Part shown: in pieces, positions 24,286-34,463 of the stretch | How the letters are laid out: the number at the start of each line of letters is the position of its first letter | Numbering within the stretch: the first letter of the stretch is position 1 | NCBI GenBank assembly: GCA_905221605.1 | Contig: CAJNDS010000069.1 | Location: 242,001-306,000 of the forward strand | Source of the DNA: Symbiodinium natans | Lineage: Eukaryota; Sar; Dinophyceae; Suessiales; Symbiodiniaceae | Direction of reading: 5' to 3' | DNA: 64,000 nucleotides | Notes under the pieces: model-generated | What the model was told of the DNA's origin: nothing | The model's input: only the letters and a program-made list of their open reading frames with translations | The model's database searches: none | Position numbers and translations under genes: made by a program

Positions 24286-25747
24286 CCCTTCTCACATTGG
24301 CTTGTTGTTGATCCCTTTCCTCATGGCTTGCAGTCTTAGGGACAATATGGGCCTTCCTTGTACCCCCTTATATACCCCATAAAACCTAGGGGCCCATACT
24401 TCAGAACCCTTTAAAGAAGGCAAGGGGACCAGACTAATAGGGACCAGGGCGATGCCGGGAACCTCTTAAGGGATCCCCGTGACCTGCTGGGGAAGTGACG
24501 GCTATCCTCTGCTTGAACCGCGGTTTAGGGTTTAGGGTTTAGGGTTTAGGGTTTGGGGTTTGGGGTTTGGGGTTTAGGGTTGCAAGTGCCGTGTTGTTAA
24601 GGTGACAATACAGGTTGCCTTACTTCCTTCCCTACTTAGCACTACCCATGAACCTTCAAGTGGGGTCAATAAATCGTAATAGGGGACTATAGACGCTTCC
24701 CGAAAAAGGTACCTTGACAAGGCCGCCTTTCTCGACTTCCAAGAAATACCCCGAACTCCAAAAAGCTCTTGCCCTTTATGCCTTATAACCCGAAACCCAT
24801 AAAGCCTACCAACCCAGCAACCCTAAACCCTAAAACCCCAAACCCTCGACGCCCCTAAACAAAAGTCCGTGTGCACCCAAAAACCTGGGTCCTAAACCCT
24901 AAACCCTAAACCTTACACCCTAAACCCTCCTGAATCCAGCCCAAAAACCGAAAGTCCTAACATCCTGGGGCTTCCCCGGCCTTGTGCAGCCTTGCGGGGT
25001 CGCGGGGTGCCTCCACCCTTAGCTTCTCCTGGCACTCGGGGAGGCTCGGGTTTAGGGTTTAGGGTTTAGGGTTTAGGGTCCAGGGTTCAGGGTTCAGGGT
25101 TTAGGGTTTATCAGCTGGCGGAGGTTTTGCTAGCTGCCGCCACTGGGCTTCTTTCGGGCTTCGCAAAGAAAGGAAGCTCTCTATTTGAGGTTAACCCAAA
25201 ACCCTCTAAAGCCTAAACCCGAAAAGAACCAATCTCGCGGAGGCCTCTGGGCAGTTGTGTTTCGTAGTTTCCTGCACCCTTAACCCTGAATCCTAGACCC
25301 GAAACCCTAAACCCGAATGTCCCCAAACCCCAAACAAAGCCCACGACGATGCCCTGAGACACTAGCCTGGGCGTTTAGAACCTTCAGCAACAAAAATGCG
25401 AAGATGTGCGGCTTTTCGGGTTTTTAGGGAGAAGAGGTATCCTCATTCAGAGAGTGAACCCAGATGAAAAGGCTCGGACCATCGCCCTCTCCAGCGCCGC
25501 CGCCCGCTCCAAATGCTCCTTCGTTTTCGGGGTTTGGGGTTTAGGGTTTCAAGGGTTTGGGGTTTAGGGCTAGTGATTGTGGGCTCGGCAGCTTAGGCCC
25601 CAAACCCACCAACCTTACTCTCGCTAAATCCCGAAGGCCTACACAAAACTCAAAACACTGGGTCTCCATACCCTAAGCCCCAAACCACTGAACCCTAAAC
25701 AAAGACGGGGGGTCCAGAGCGCAAGGGTTTTAGGATTACAGGTGGGC

Positions 25748-25790
25748 GTTGGGATGTTCCCGTTATACTAACAGTCCTTATCCCTAAACC
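25748..25790. repeat. solo inverted-repeat end related to the element at 33.9 kb
   Basis: The sequence GTTGGGATGTTCCCGTTATA followed by CTAACAGTCCTTAT matches the terminal repeat of the element at 33927-34071. No partner end is visible nearby. Confidence 0.6.
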
Positions 25791-26434
25791 TGGTCGGCTT
25801 CAGGACTCCGGAACCTCCCGACGTTTTAGAGCGCGAGCCGGGCAGGTCCTGCTCCAAAGCGGCCCTCTTCTGTGCCGCCTGTGCTAGGTTTCTCGTTCTT
25901 CTTGGGGTAATTACATGGTACCCAGTATATACCGCTTAGATTCCCCCTTACAAATTCAGGGCCCATGCATCAGAATCCTATAGTGGAGGTACGGGACCAT
26001 ACTAAGGGCACATGAAACTACCCCTAGAGTTCTTCAACCCAAAACCTTGCAAATTATTAGAGGTTGAAGCCCCCGAAATATGGGTGGTATCGGCTCCGGA
26101 AACTGTAGGTACTTTCTGTATACCCAAAGCCCTGCAGGTTGGGATGTTGAGGGTTACGGTCTACCCACGAACTATTTGGGGTATAACCAAGCCACAGTGG
26201 CAGGAATTTGGGGATGCAGCAGCTACACCCCCCCCAGAAACACAACACAATCGAAATAATGTAAAGTAAAAAAAACAATATATATATATATATATAATAT
26301 TCCTATGGGTTTTGTATGTGAACAAAGTCAAACCAACAAATAAAGCATGAACAACAACAACTAGCCCTGAGCTGAAGGGATTTTCCTGAGAATGATGACG
26401 CACAATCCTAGCACCCTAACCCTAACCCCTGAAC

Positions 26435-26500
26435 CCGGAGACCCTCGACTCAAGACTCAGTGCACGCCTTGCCTCTTGCCGCTTGAGATCCTCCATCTGC
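26435..26500 (-). CDS. candidate exon, charged helix
   Basis: The 66-nt stretch encodes QMEDLKRQEARRALSLESRV. The acceptor is TTCAG|G and the donor GTTCAGGGG is a variant repeat unit. CCCTAA-type sequence lies on the left and TTTAGGG on the right. Confidence 0.4.
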
Positions 26501-29500
26501 CTGAAGAGCACCAAGAGGTTTAGGGCTTAGGGTTTAGGGTTTAGGGCCTAGGGTTTAGGGTTTAGAATATTCCGGGCTTGGGGTTTGTTTCCGGCCTAGG
26601 GCTTAGGGTTCATGGGGTTTGAGGTTTAGGGTTTTCTGGGATTGGGTGGCTTGAGAACCCTAATCCTAAACCCTAAACCCTAAGTTGCAGTCCGATGCAT
26701 CTGTGGAGCAAAGTTTATGTTTGGTACAGGACGGGCTGTACAGAGCTACCTGTATGACCCGAAACCCGAAACCCGAAACCCCAAACCCCAAACCCCAAAA
26801 CCCTAAACCCTGACTCTATGCGTAGTTCTCTACAACAGGAGGGTCCCTTTTCTGGAGTGTGGGTCCTTGGGTTGTATCATAAGGCGGAATGTAAGGGAGT
26901 CCCCTTTTAAGGGCCCATGATAAGGACCATAATGTAACAACCCTAAGATGCCCTAAGATCTTTCAAAGGGCTGCAGAACCTAAACAGGCCCACCAAAAAT
27001 ATGTTAGGGCAACTTGGGGAAAAGGGGCATGAGTTTACAGAGTGTGTGGCCACACAGCCATGGCCAAACTCGTATGAAGTATCCATGAAGACCTTTCATC
27101 TTGAAGGCCCTAGAACCCTAAAACCCTGACCCGAAAACCCCAAAGCACCCTAAGCCAGCTTCATCACCAATCCCAAAAACCCTAAACTCTAAACCCATGA
27201 GCCCTAAACCCCAAACCCTGAAAACCTTCCAGGGCCCCGCACTGGCGCAAGGCAACCACCTCTGCATTGCGCGCCATGCGCTGGCTGCGCGCCTGGACGC
27301 CGAGCTGGCGTTTTCAGGTTTGAGGGCAGGATTTTAGCCATGACACCCTAAACCCTAAACACTACACCCTTCAACGGGGTTGAGGGTTGAGGGGCTCCAG
27401 ACAGGTTTTTGGCTGGGGCTGTTGTGTGCAAGGTTGGAAAAGGGTCGACTACACTACACCCCAAGCCCGAAACCCTAAGCCTCAGGGGTCGAAATTTAGA
27501 GTGCCCCAACCCTAGAACCCCAAATCCCTAAACAGTAGACCCCTAAAACATTAAACCCTTAACCTTTAAAACCCTGAAAGCCTGAACCCTTTCGAGAGGG
27601 AAGCCTCCCTAGAGCGCTACCCTCTTCAGGGCTCCGGGCTTTATGAGGCTGGGGCCCTAAAGCCCGAAGCACCTGAAACGTGATCTAGGCTGGACTTCAC
27701 CCCGGAACTTTCTGATAGCAAAATTCATCATCACTCGAGAACTCAAACCTCCAGAATCCCTAGGTTTAGGGTTTAGGGTTCAGGTCTTGGGCCACGCTAA
27801 TCCTTCTAGGGCTTAGGGATTCGGACTTTAAGCTAATCGTAAACCCTAACAAACACCCCAAAGTCAAGACCATCCAGCCCAAACCCCAGGAATCACAATC
27901 CGGAGAAAACCGAGATGAACTAGGTGTCAGAGTCACCTTGGAATGAAAAGAATACTCTTGTTGCTTGAAGATGCGGTTTGTACGGGAAATTGACCCCTAT
28001 CAAAATGGAATAAGAGCCCGCTCGAACCTAAACCTTCAGCTTATTGGCTGGGCTCTCAGGGGGAGGTGGAGTGAGTGTTTGGGCTGAGGGTTTAAGTTTA
28101 GGGCTCCACTTTATGGCTGGGAGGGCGGCGGGGACGAACAGAACGTTTGTTCGTTTAATGGGGAAGACCCTGACATACGAGTTCTTGCAGCCTCTCGATG
28201 CTCTAGACCCAAAACCCAAAGCCCCCGGTTGACTGCCCAATCCCAAACCTAATCTGGCCAGGGCGTCCAGCCTGGAAAGCAACAGGGGCCGGAATGATTC
28301 CCAGTATCATTCCCTGACAACCCTTCGATATGTGCATGATCGATACCAAAAACCCATTGTCCGGACCAATGCTTCATTCGGGACTTCTCTTATATATGGG
28401 ACCTATGAAAGGAGGTAAGGTATCCTGCGTGCAGAAGAAGCCCCAAATGACCCCAAGCCCTCTCCAGCGGTGCTTTTGCTCATCTCAAGTCAGCTCGAAG
28501 CCAGGCTTGTGCCAAATCACCCGACCTTGCTCTCGGACAGTCCTGCCCAACCAATCTTTCCTCAGTGGCCACATACTACGCGCCAAAGCGGGCTCGCGCA
28601 TTCGAGGAGCACCGCGTGTACTATTTCTAGCATTGCGACTGTAGACTTGGCTCCTTTACCAACTCAAAAGTGTCAGGGATATCACAGGCGCAGCTACTAC
28701 TGCGGCAGGCCGAAAGTTCGCCGCACTCACAACGTAACACAAGAGGATGGCGAAGACCCCCTCTCCCCCTTAGACTCCTGCACTCCAAGAGTGCCAGGTC
28801 CTCCTCCGGAACACAATAAAAATAGTATATGAATTCTAGGGGATTAATTCCTCCACTGGCCAGGCTAAGACAAAACCATGCAGTACTCCGCTGTCCTCCG
28901 TCAACTATGTGTTGCCGAGAGCGACGAAACTTTGTTCCCGGTCATGTATAATGAAAGTTGTGCCCTTCAGTGCATGAACCAGTCCAGCACTTACAGCTGA
29001 ATGTGGCGAACAGCCACGAAGTGCTTTACCAGATACCAAATGTGCTTAGGCCGCACAACTTGGATCCGCAATCCTGCGACATTTACCTCGAGCTCAAGTC
29101 TGGCTCAAACCGTGCATTCCTGACAGTATTGTATGAGATACTCCTGCAAGATAAGATCGTAATATGCAGTGCCCAGATTGCACCAAGCAGCTCGTCCGTG
29201 CACGTCCACGTTTCGTCATATTGAGTCCAGCCGCTGTCGCCTGAAGCTTTGACGTGTTCAGGCCGGGCTCCGACAACTCTACACAGCCAGGCTTCTGTGC
29301 ATGCAACATGCGCAGCCCTAAACCCCTATAAACCCCAAACCCTACACCCTAAACTGCAGGAGGACGATTTATTTTGCGCGCATTCTGCAGCACTGCTCGT
29401 CCGAACTGTCCTAGCTGAGGGTGCGAGATTGGCCCTACAAACCCTTTGACAAGTATTCCTACTTAAGATCCCTCATCACTTAATAAACTCCAAGAACAAG

Positions 29501-30469
29501 GTGAGATGCTAACTGATTATAAACTAGCACAAGGCCCTACCTGGATTCCGACCCAAAACTCTAAGCTGAATGCCAGGAAGACACTGCGCCCAAAGCTACA
29601 GGGAACCGGGGCCATAAGCCCTCTCTTGAGGTTTGGCCGAACTTAGGGAGCATGGGCTCTTACAGGGGCCCTTGCACCACCCTGGCTTAGGGTCCTAAAC
29701 CCTAAGCCCTAAACCAATTTGGGGTTTAGGGTATGAAAGAGGCTGTGAGGGTTCCGAGGGTCGGAGCCCCAAACATCCGTAGCTCATGAGATCTTCTATT
29801 GAGAGATCACGAAGAAACGGTTGAATGAATTCATGTAGACCAGCAAATCGCACAACAGAAGTGGTAACATACCCAAGACAAGAAGAACACCTTGTGGTCA
29901 TCAGAGTGTAGGCTTTCACGGATGGAGTGGCTCTTGACCGGCACAACCATGATTTACTCCAATCGTTGGCCGGTAGATTTCAACAGACATTGAACCATGA
30001 CCCGACCACCGGAAGGACAACAGCGCGGATTCGGAGAGATGAGGCGGCGTTTCATCAAAACCCTGAGGCGCCCCAAGGGCCCGAAAGGGATCTCGGTTAC
30101 AGGGTGTCAGAGGCACTTTGGGGTCAGCCAGGTCAAAACACTGAACCCTAAACCCGAAAGATGCCACTGTTCGTGTAAGTGCTTCCGGTGGACCTGCGGG
30201 GGCACCGCTGCGTATTTTGTACGGAAGCAAGGTTCAACTGTGGGCGAAGCAAGCCTAACGGCCTAACCCTAAGAGCCCATGTACCTCATTCTTCTATACC
30301 TCTGCCCCAACATCCCTATAGAGCAAGTACTTTCAGGCCTCAAGAACATTCTCTTCAGGCACCTGGACCCTAAAAGGTTAACCTCCCCAGACAGGCCTGG
30401 ACCCCACCCGAAACCCTAAACCCTATAAACCCTAAACCCTAAACCTTAAACCCCAAACCCGGCCTGGAC

Positions 30470-30560
30470 CCCACGTCTCCGCGGCAGACAGGAGCTTGGC
30501 GATCTTCTGGGGATCGGCGCCTTTCCTCGATTTGCCCGTGTGCGGGTCCCAGTCGTGATT
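30470..30560 (-). CDS. candidate exon, basic
   Basis: The 91-nt stretch encodes NHDWDPHTGKSRKGADPQK followed by IAKLLSAAETW, with an AG acceptor and a GT donor. Opposed CCCTAAA and TTTAGGG arrays bracket it. Confidence 0.45.
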
Positions 30561-30821
30561 CTTTTTGGTAGACAAGGTAGTTTAGGGTTTAGGGTTTAGG
30601 GTTTAGGGTTTAGGGTTTAGGGTTGAGGGCCGGTAACCAGATTGTAATGAGGGCCCCATAACCAAAATAACAGGGTAGAGGGCACCGCTGCGGGCTTGAA
30701 GGGTTGGTGCGCTGCATGGTGTGGGCTTAGGGCTTCGGGCTTTTTTGGGTTCTCAAGGACCCTAAGCCCTAAATAGCCCTAGACCCTAGACCCTAAACCC
30801 TAAACCCCAAACCCTAAATGC

Positions 30822-30944
30822 ATTCTCAACTTTATAGGCTTGAAATGACTTTCTTGTGCCATGCGGCTGCCCAGCCGCGTGGCCGTGCGTCATCGCAAGG
30901 AAGTTCATCGACGAGGGCGCGAAGCGCTCTCCAAGGAAGCGATC
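30822..30944 (-). CDS. candidate exon, unidentified
   Basis: These are 41 open codons: DRFLGERFAPSSMNFLAM, then HGHAAGQPHGTRKSFQAY. The acceptor is TGCAG|G. The GC donor runs straight into GCATTTAGGGTTTGGGG. The opposite strand is also open here, so strand assignment is not certain. Confidence 0.4.
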
Positions 30945-31016
30945 CTGCATCAGGACCTGGACTTTTGGGGAGCTTGGGTGGAGGGTTTGGGGTTGAGGGT
31001 TTAGAATTCAAGGCTA

Positions 31017-31223
31017 GGGTTTAGGGTTTAGGGTTTAGGGTTTAGGGTTTAGGGTTTAGGGTTTAGGGTTTAGGGTTTAGGGTTTAGGGTTTAGGGTTTA
31101 GGGTTTAGGGTTTAGGGTTTAGGGTTTTTAGGGTTTAGGGTTTAGGGTTTAGGGTTTAGGGTTTAGGGTTTAGGGTTTAGGGTTTAGGGTTTAGGGTTTA
31201 GGGTTTAGGGTTTAGGGTTTAGG
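31017..31223. repeat. long TTTAGGG array, about 29 units
   Basis: Essentially perfect TTTAGGG units with one TTTTTAGGG slip near 31127. Confidence 0.97.
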
Positions 31224-33342
31224 ATTTGCGTATGGCGGTTGTTCGGGGCATATGGGGTCTGGACGGTTGGTTTTGTTTGGGCTCAAGGCATGTGATGTTA
31301 AGTGTTGATTAGCAATGTGGTTCAGAATTGTGCGACATGTCGCAGAATCAGAATTGCAACAGGTGGTTCGTACTGGTGTGAAATATTGCCGAAACAGCAT
31401 TACAAGTGGCCCGGAATGGTTGAGGAAACACAATGCGCACTTTTGACATTCAGGCCGCCCTGGTCTCTGAAACTCTACTGGCCGAGCCCGGAAACCAAGG
31501 CTTCGCGTTGAAAAACAGCCAGGCGGTCAAGTTTTCGAGGGTAGTTCAAGATAGAAGAAGCTCCGGAGAAGAAGCTCCAGAGAAGCCGGTTCTGAGAGGC
31601 GGTAGAGGCCGTTCCCTCCCCAAATAATTCACCTCAACGCCAAACCCCAAACACCAAACCATACCCCTGTTCAGAGTGCTGCTAGGAGAGGAGTGACACT
31701 GAGGATCACAAAGCCCTCTTGCCTTGTGTTATTGCTTTTTGCCCACTGCTCTTGAATTTTTCATGCGACTAAGTGACAAGTGGCTGTCTATTCCCCAAAT
31801 AATTAGGGGGTTCCCCTCATACATCCCCCCCACCCCCTAACATACAAACCATAATTTCACCGGAGCTTGATATGTGGCTGCCAAGCCATCACGACACCCT
31901 CCTGAACCCGACACCCGAAACCGCACAGGATCTAGGGCTTAGGGTTTAGGGAAATTCTGAATCTTGTGATCGGAGTAAAGGCTCTCTGCGATCCGGCCTC
32001 CACACAGAGCTCGTCAATGATGGCCATCTGTGCCTGCACGCCAAAGTGGTTTAAGGAGATCATGGCATGATCAGCACCACCACAACCACCACCACCACCA
32101 CCACCACCACCACCACCACCCAACAAGAAGGAGGAGGAGGAGGAGGAGGAGGACGAGGACGAGGACGAGGACGAGCACGAGGACTACTCCTGCTGATACT
32201 ACTGCATGATACTGGAACTAACCGGATCTCTCTCTCTCTCTTTCTTTCTATCAGCCCCTGTCGAAATATTTGCCGAAGTTGAGCTAGGCCCTAAACCCTA
32301 AACCCAACCCCTCCACCCGCTCTCTCTTTTTTCTCTCCCTCTCTCGTTCTCTGTCGTTCTCTTTCCATTTTGCTTTTGTTTTGTTTGTTTCTCTCTCTCT
32401 CTCTCGCGCCAGCTGCGCCTCCAGAGCCTCAGTCGGGGACGGCCGCCGGCATGCCGTGACGCGGACTTCCTTGGAGCAAGCAAGAGGGGGCTGCTTTCCC
32501 AGTGTGAGGGTTTAGGGTTTTAGGGCTTAGGGCTTAGGGTTTAGGGTCTCGAGTTTGGGGTGGTAGGTTGGGGGTTCAGGGTTTCGGGTTCAGGGTTCGA
32601 TGGGGTTCAGGCTTAACTGTTACTCGTCCAGCTTCCTACAGAACTGATTGCACTTTAACTTTCAGTGTTCAAACAATTAGCTAAGGTTTCTTTCTGGACT
32701 GCTACGCTAGGGTTGGGCTCAAGAAAGCCCAAACACCTCAGATGGAGTAGGTTGCGTTATTCCTAGTATCCCCCCGCGAAACACGCCAAATACATACAGA
32801 AAAAACACCCTTCAAAATAAAGAACCTGGTATACGCTCATAAATGACAACAACATGATGCCTGCTTCGAAGCATGGTCTTTGAGCGCAAAAGCTGTAAAC
32901 GAAAAGAGCCTTCGGAGCCTTAAGTCTAGAGCTTGGGGTGGCTTGCAGACTTGCAGAATCTTGACGCCCATGGGCCCCAGTCATCTGCAGCCTGCTGGCC
33001 GCCCAAGAAGACTCGCACGGAGCCCTTAATCCCTAAACCCTAAGCCCTAAACTCTAGGCCCCTGAAACCCTCCCAACCCCACAAGCGATTGAGGAGTTTG
33101 GGGTTTAGGGTCTTGTGCAAGCGTGGTTCTACATTACAGCACCCCCAAATCCCAAAGACTCATCCAAATCCATGTATATATATATATATGTATATGTATA
33201 GTCTAGGGATCCGATGAAACGCCCAAACAAACTGAAAAGGTGCCCCAAACACATCCCTCACACACCAGAATCCCTAAACCCTAAACCCTAAACCCTAAAC
33301 CCTAAACCCTAAACCCTAAACCCTAAACCCTAAACCCTAAAC

Positions 33343-33444
33343 CGCTCCAAGATTTTGCCGGGCAGCTGCCTCTTCGACCTGGAAATTGAGGCTCCCAAGT
33401 AAGCAGCAGCCCCCGGGCGGGGCGTTGAGGTAGCCCCAGAAGGC
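33343..33444 (-). CDS. candidate exon ending exactly at a telomere-like array
   Basis: These are 34 open codons, phase 0 on both sides: AFWGYLNAPPGGCCLLGSLN, then FQVEEAAARQNLGA. The acceptor is CGAAG|G. The donor is GCG|GTTTAGGG, the first unit of an array that fills 33271-33342 (sense strand). Confidence 0.45.
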
Positions 33445-33926
33445 CTTCGAAGAAGGAGGAGGGCTAGCTGTCGGACTGCGTGCAGGTAGCGGGACTGCTG
33501 GTTTAGGATTGTTTTCTGGTTCATGGTTTAGGGCTTTTGGGTGTATGCGGCTTCTGCTCTAGTGCTTGAGGATCAAGGAATAAGGGGGGGGGGGGGGGGG
33601 TGGAAAGTCAATGAAGAAGTCTCCTATAATCTCCGAACTTTGGGGGTTTAAGGCTGTAGGGCTATAGGGTTTGATTCTATTCCCACCCACTTCCCGGGAT
33701 GTTCCTTCTCCTCCCCATTCTTTTCGAGGTCTCTGGGGGGGAAGGGACAAACCCTGGCCCTAAGTCTATGAACGTATCGAAGCCTGTATATCACCCGACA
33801 ACAAGCCCTAAACCCTAAAAGCCACAACCCCACAAGTCCCTGAGCTGTTAAACCTCTGTCATCCCTTGGCTGCCTTCTCTGCAGCAAATTGCGGCCTGGG
33901 GCTCAACCGCAGGGCTTTGAGGGAAT

Positions 33927-34071
33927 CATGTCGGGATGTTCCCCCTTATTCTAACCGTCCTTCATGGGGGTTGCAGTACCCCGCTATTAGTCCTTCATGG
34001 GGATTACAGTACCCCCCTATTATAATCCCCATTAAGGACTGTTAGTATTAAGGGCAGACATCCCAACATTC
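33927..34071. mobile_element. MITE-like non-autonomous element with imperfect terminal inverted repeats of about 42 bp
   Basis: The left end ATGTCGGGATGTTCCCCCTT, continuing to CCGTCCTTCATGGGG, is matched by the reverse complement of the right end, ATGTTGGGATGTCTGCCCTT, continuing to CAGTCCTTAATGGGG. The interior carries a roughly 30-bp unit (TCCTTCATGGGGRTTRCAGT, then ACCCC) twice in tandem. It has no coding capacity. A related single end lies at 25748-25790. Confidence 0.7.
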
Positions 34072-34259
34072 ATGAATTCAGGCTCTGGGTGAGTTGGGCA
34101 TTTCCCAAGATAAGGGGTACCCCGTTTAGACTTCAAATAGACAAGGATCCCGTTAAAGGGACCCCCAAAAAGGCTACCCCTATTTTCGGAAACCCCCAAT
34201 TAGACCTAAACCCGAAACCCTAAACTTTGGCCTAAACTCCTAAACCAAAGAAGGACCTG

Positions 34260-34463
34260 GTGCGAACGTTTTTGCAGCACACAACAAAGTTGTGTGTGAT
34301 ACACAAACGTATGACTTGTAGACAGATGCAGTTATTCGTATTGTTAGTATCGGTTCCTCTTCTTATGATTGCTTGCATTGGTTACTTCTTTACAAATAGC
34401 AACAGCGATGAAAACACAAAAGAGTCACAAGAACAGGAAACCTTGAATTTACCGGCAAGCTAA
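34260..34463 (+). CDS. possible small single-pass membrane protein
   Basis: The 67-residue frame contains one strong hydrophobic segment (LFVLLVSVPLLMIACIGYFF, about residues 25-44) and an acidic, polar C-terminus. Codon use is more A/T-rich than in neighbouring islands. No family is recognised, and it may be a chance frame. Confidence 0.25.
   Translation: MRTFLQHTTKLCVIHKRMTCRQMQLFVLLVSVPLLMIACIGYFFTNSNSDENTKESQEQETLNLPAS

Larger units (their letters stand above)
17825..26434. other. tract of islands and telomere-like arrays, candidate exons only
   Basis: Better open minus-strand islands are 18318-18378 (DEEFAEADEILSDLRKKADT), 19274-19346 (donor GTACGC), 20556-20645 (VEVTLLAERAEGRCVNCQD), 21449-21502 (donor GCAAGG), 21772-21855, 22208-22272 (AAGLYGTKAGHEAGDRFVL), 23764-23838, 24968-25033 (CQEKLRVEAPRDPARLHK), 25452-25528 (KEHLERAAALERAMVRAF) and 25796-25887. 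Between them are degenerate CCCTAAA and TTTAGGG sequence, poly-G at 23862-23876 and dispersed repeats near 24181, 24340 and 25900. No gene can be assembled without transcripts. Confidence 0.35.
26501..33342. other. repeat-rich tract with candidate exons
   Basis: Open islands beyond those listed separately are at 27230-27310 (open on both strands), 27702-27746, 29770-29920 (FAGLHEFIQPFLRDLSIEDL, minus), 31433-31627 (plus, 64 codons ending GRGRSLPK), 31974-32036 (AQMAIIDELCVEAGSQR, minus), 32404-32474 and 32930-33025 (minus). 28.3-29.3 kb is unique with open plus-strand frames but no recognisable protein. Low-complexity blocks lie at 32066-32175 (CAC and GAG/GAC units), 32220-32260 and 32322-32406 (CT). 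Confidence 0.35.

Noticed and set aside
28330-29224. Several plus-strand frames of 66-120 codons
   Set aside because: They overlap one another in different frames, lack recognisable motifs, and no splice or start context decides between them.
31269-31285. TTTGGGCTCAAG resembling the 3' part of the dinoflagellate spliced leader
   Set aside because: One mismatch in 12 nt, and the preceding 10 nt do not match. Too short to call a leader relict.
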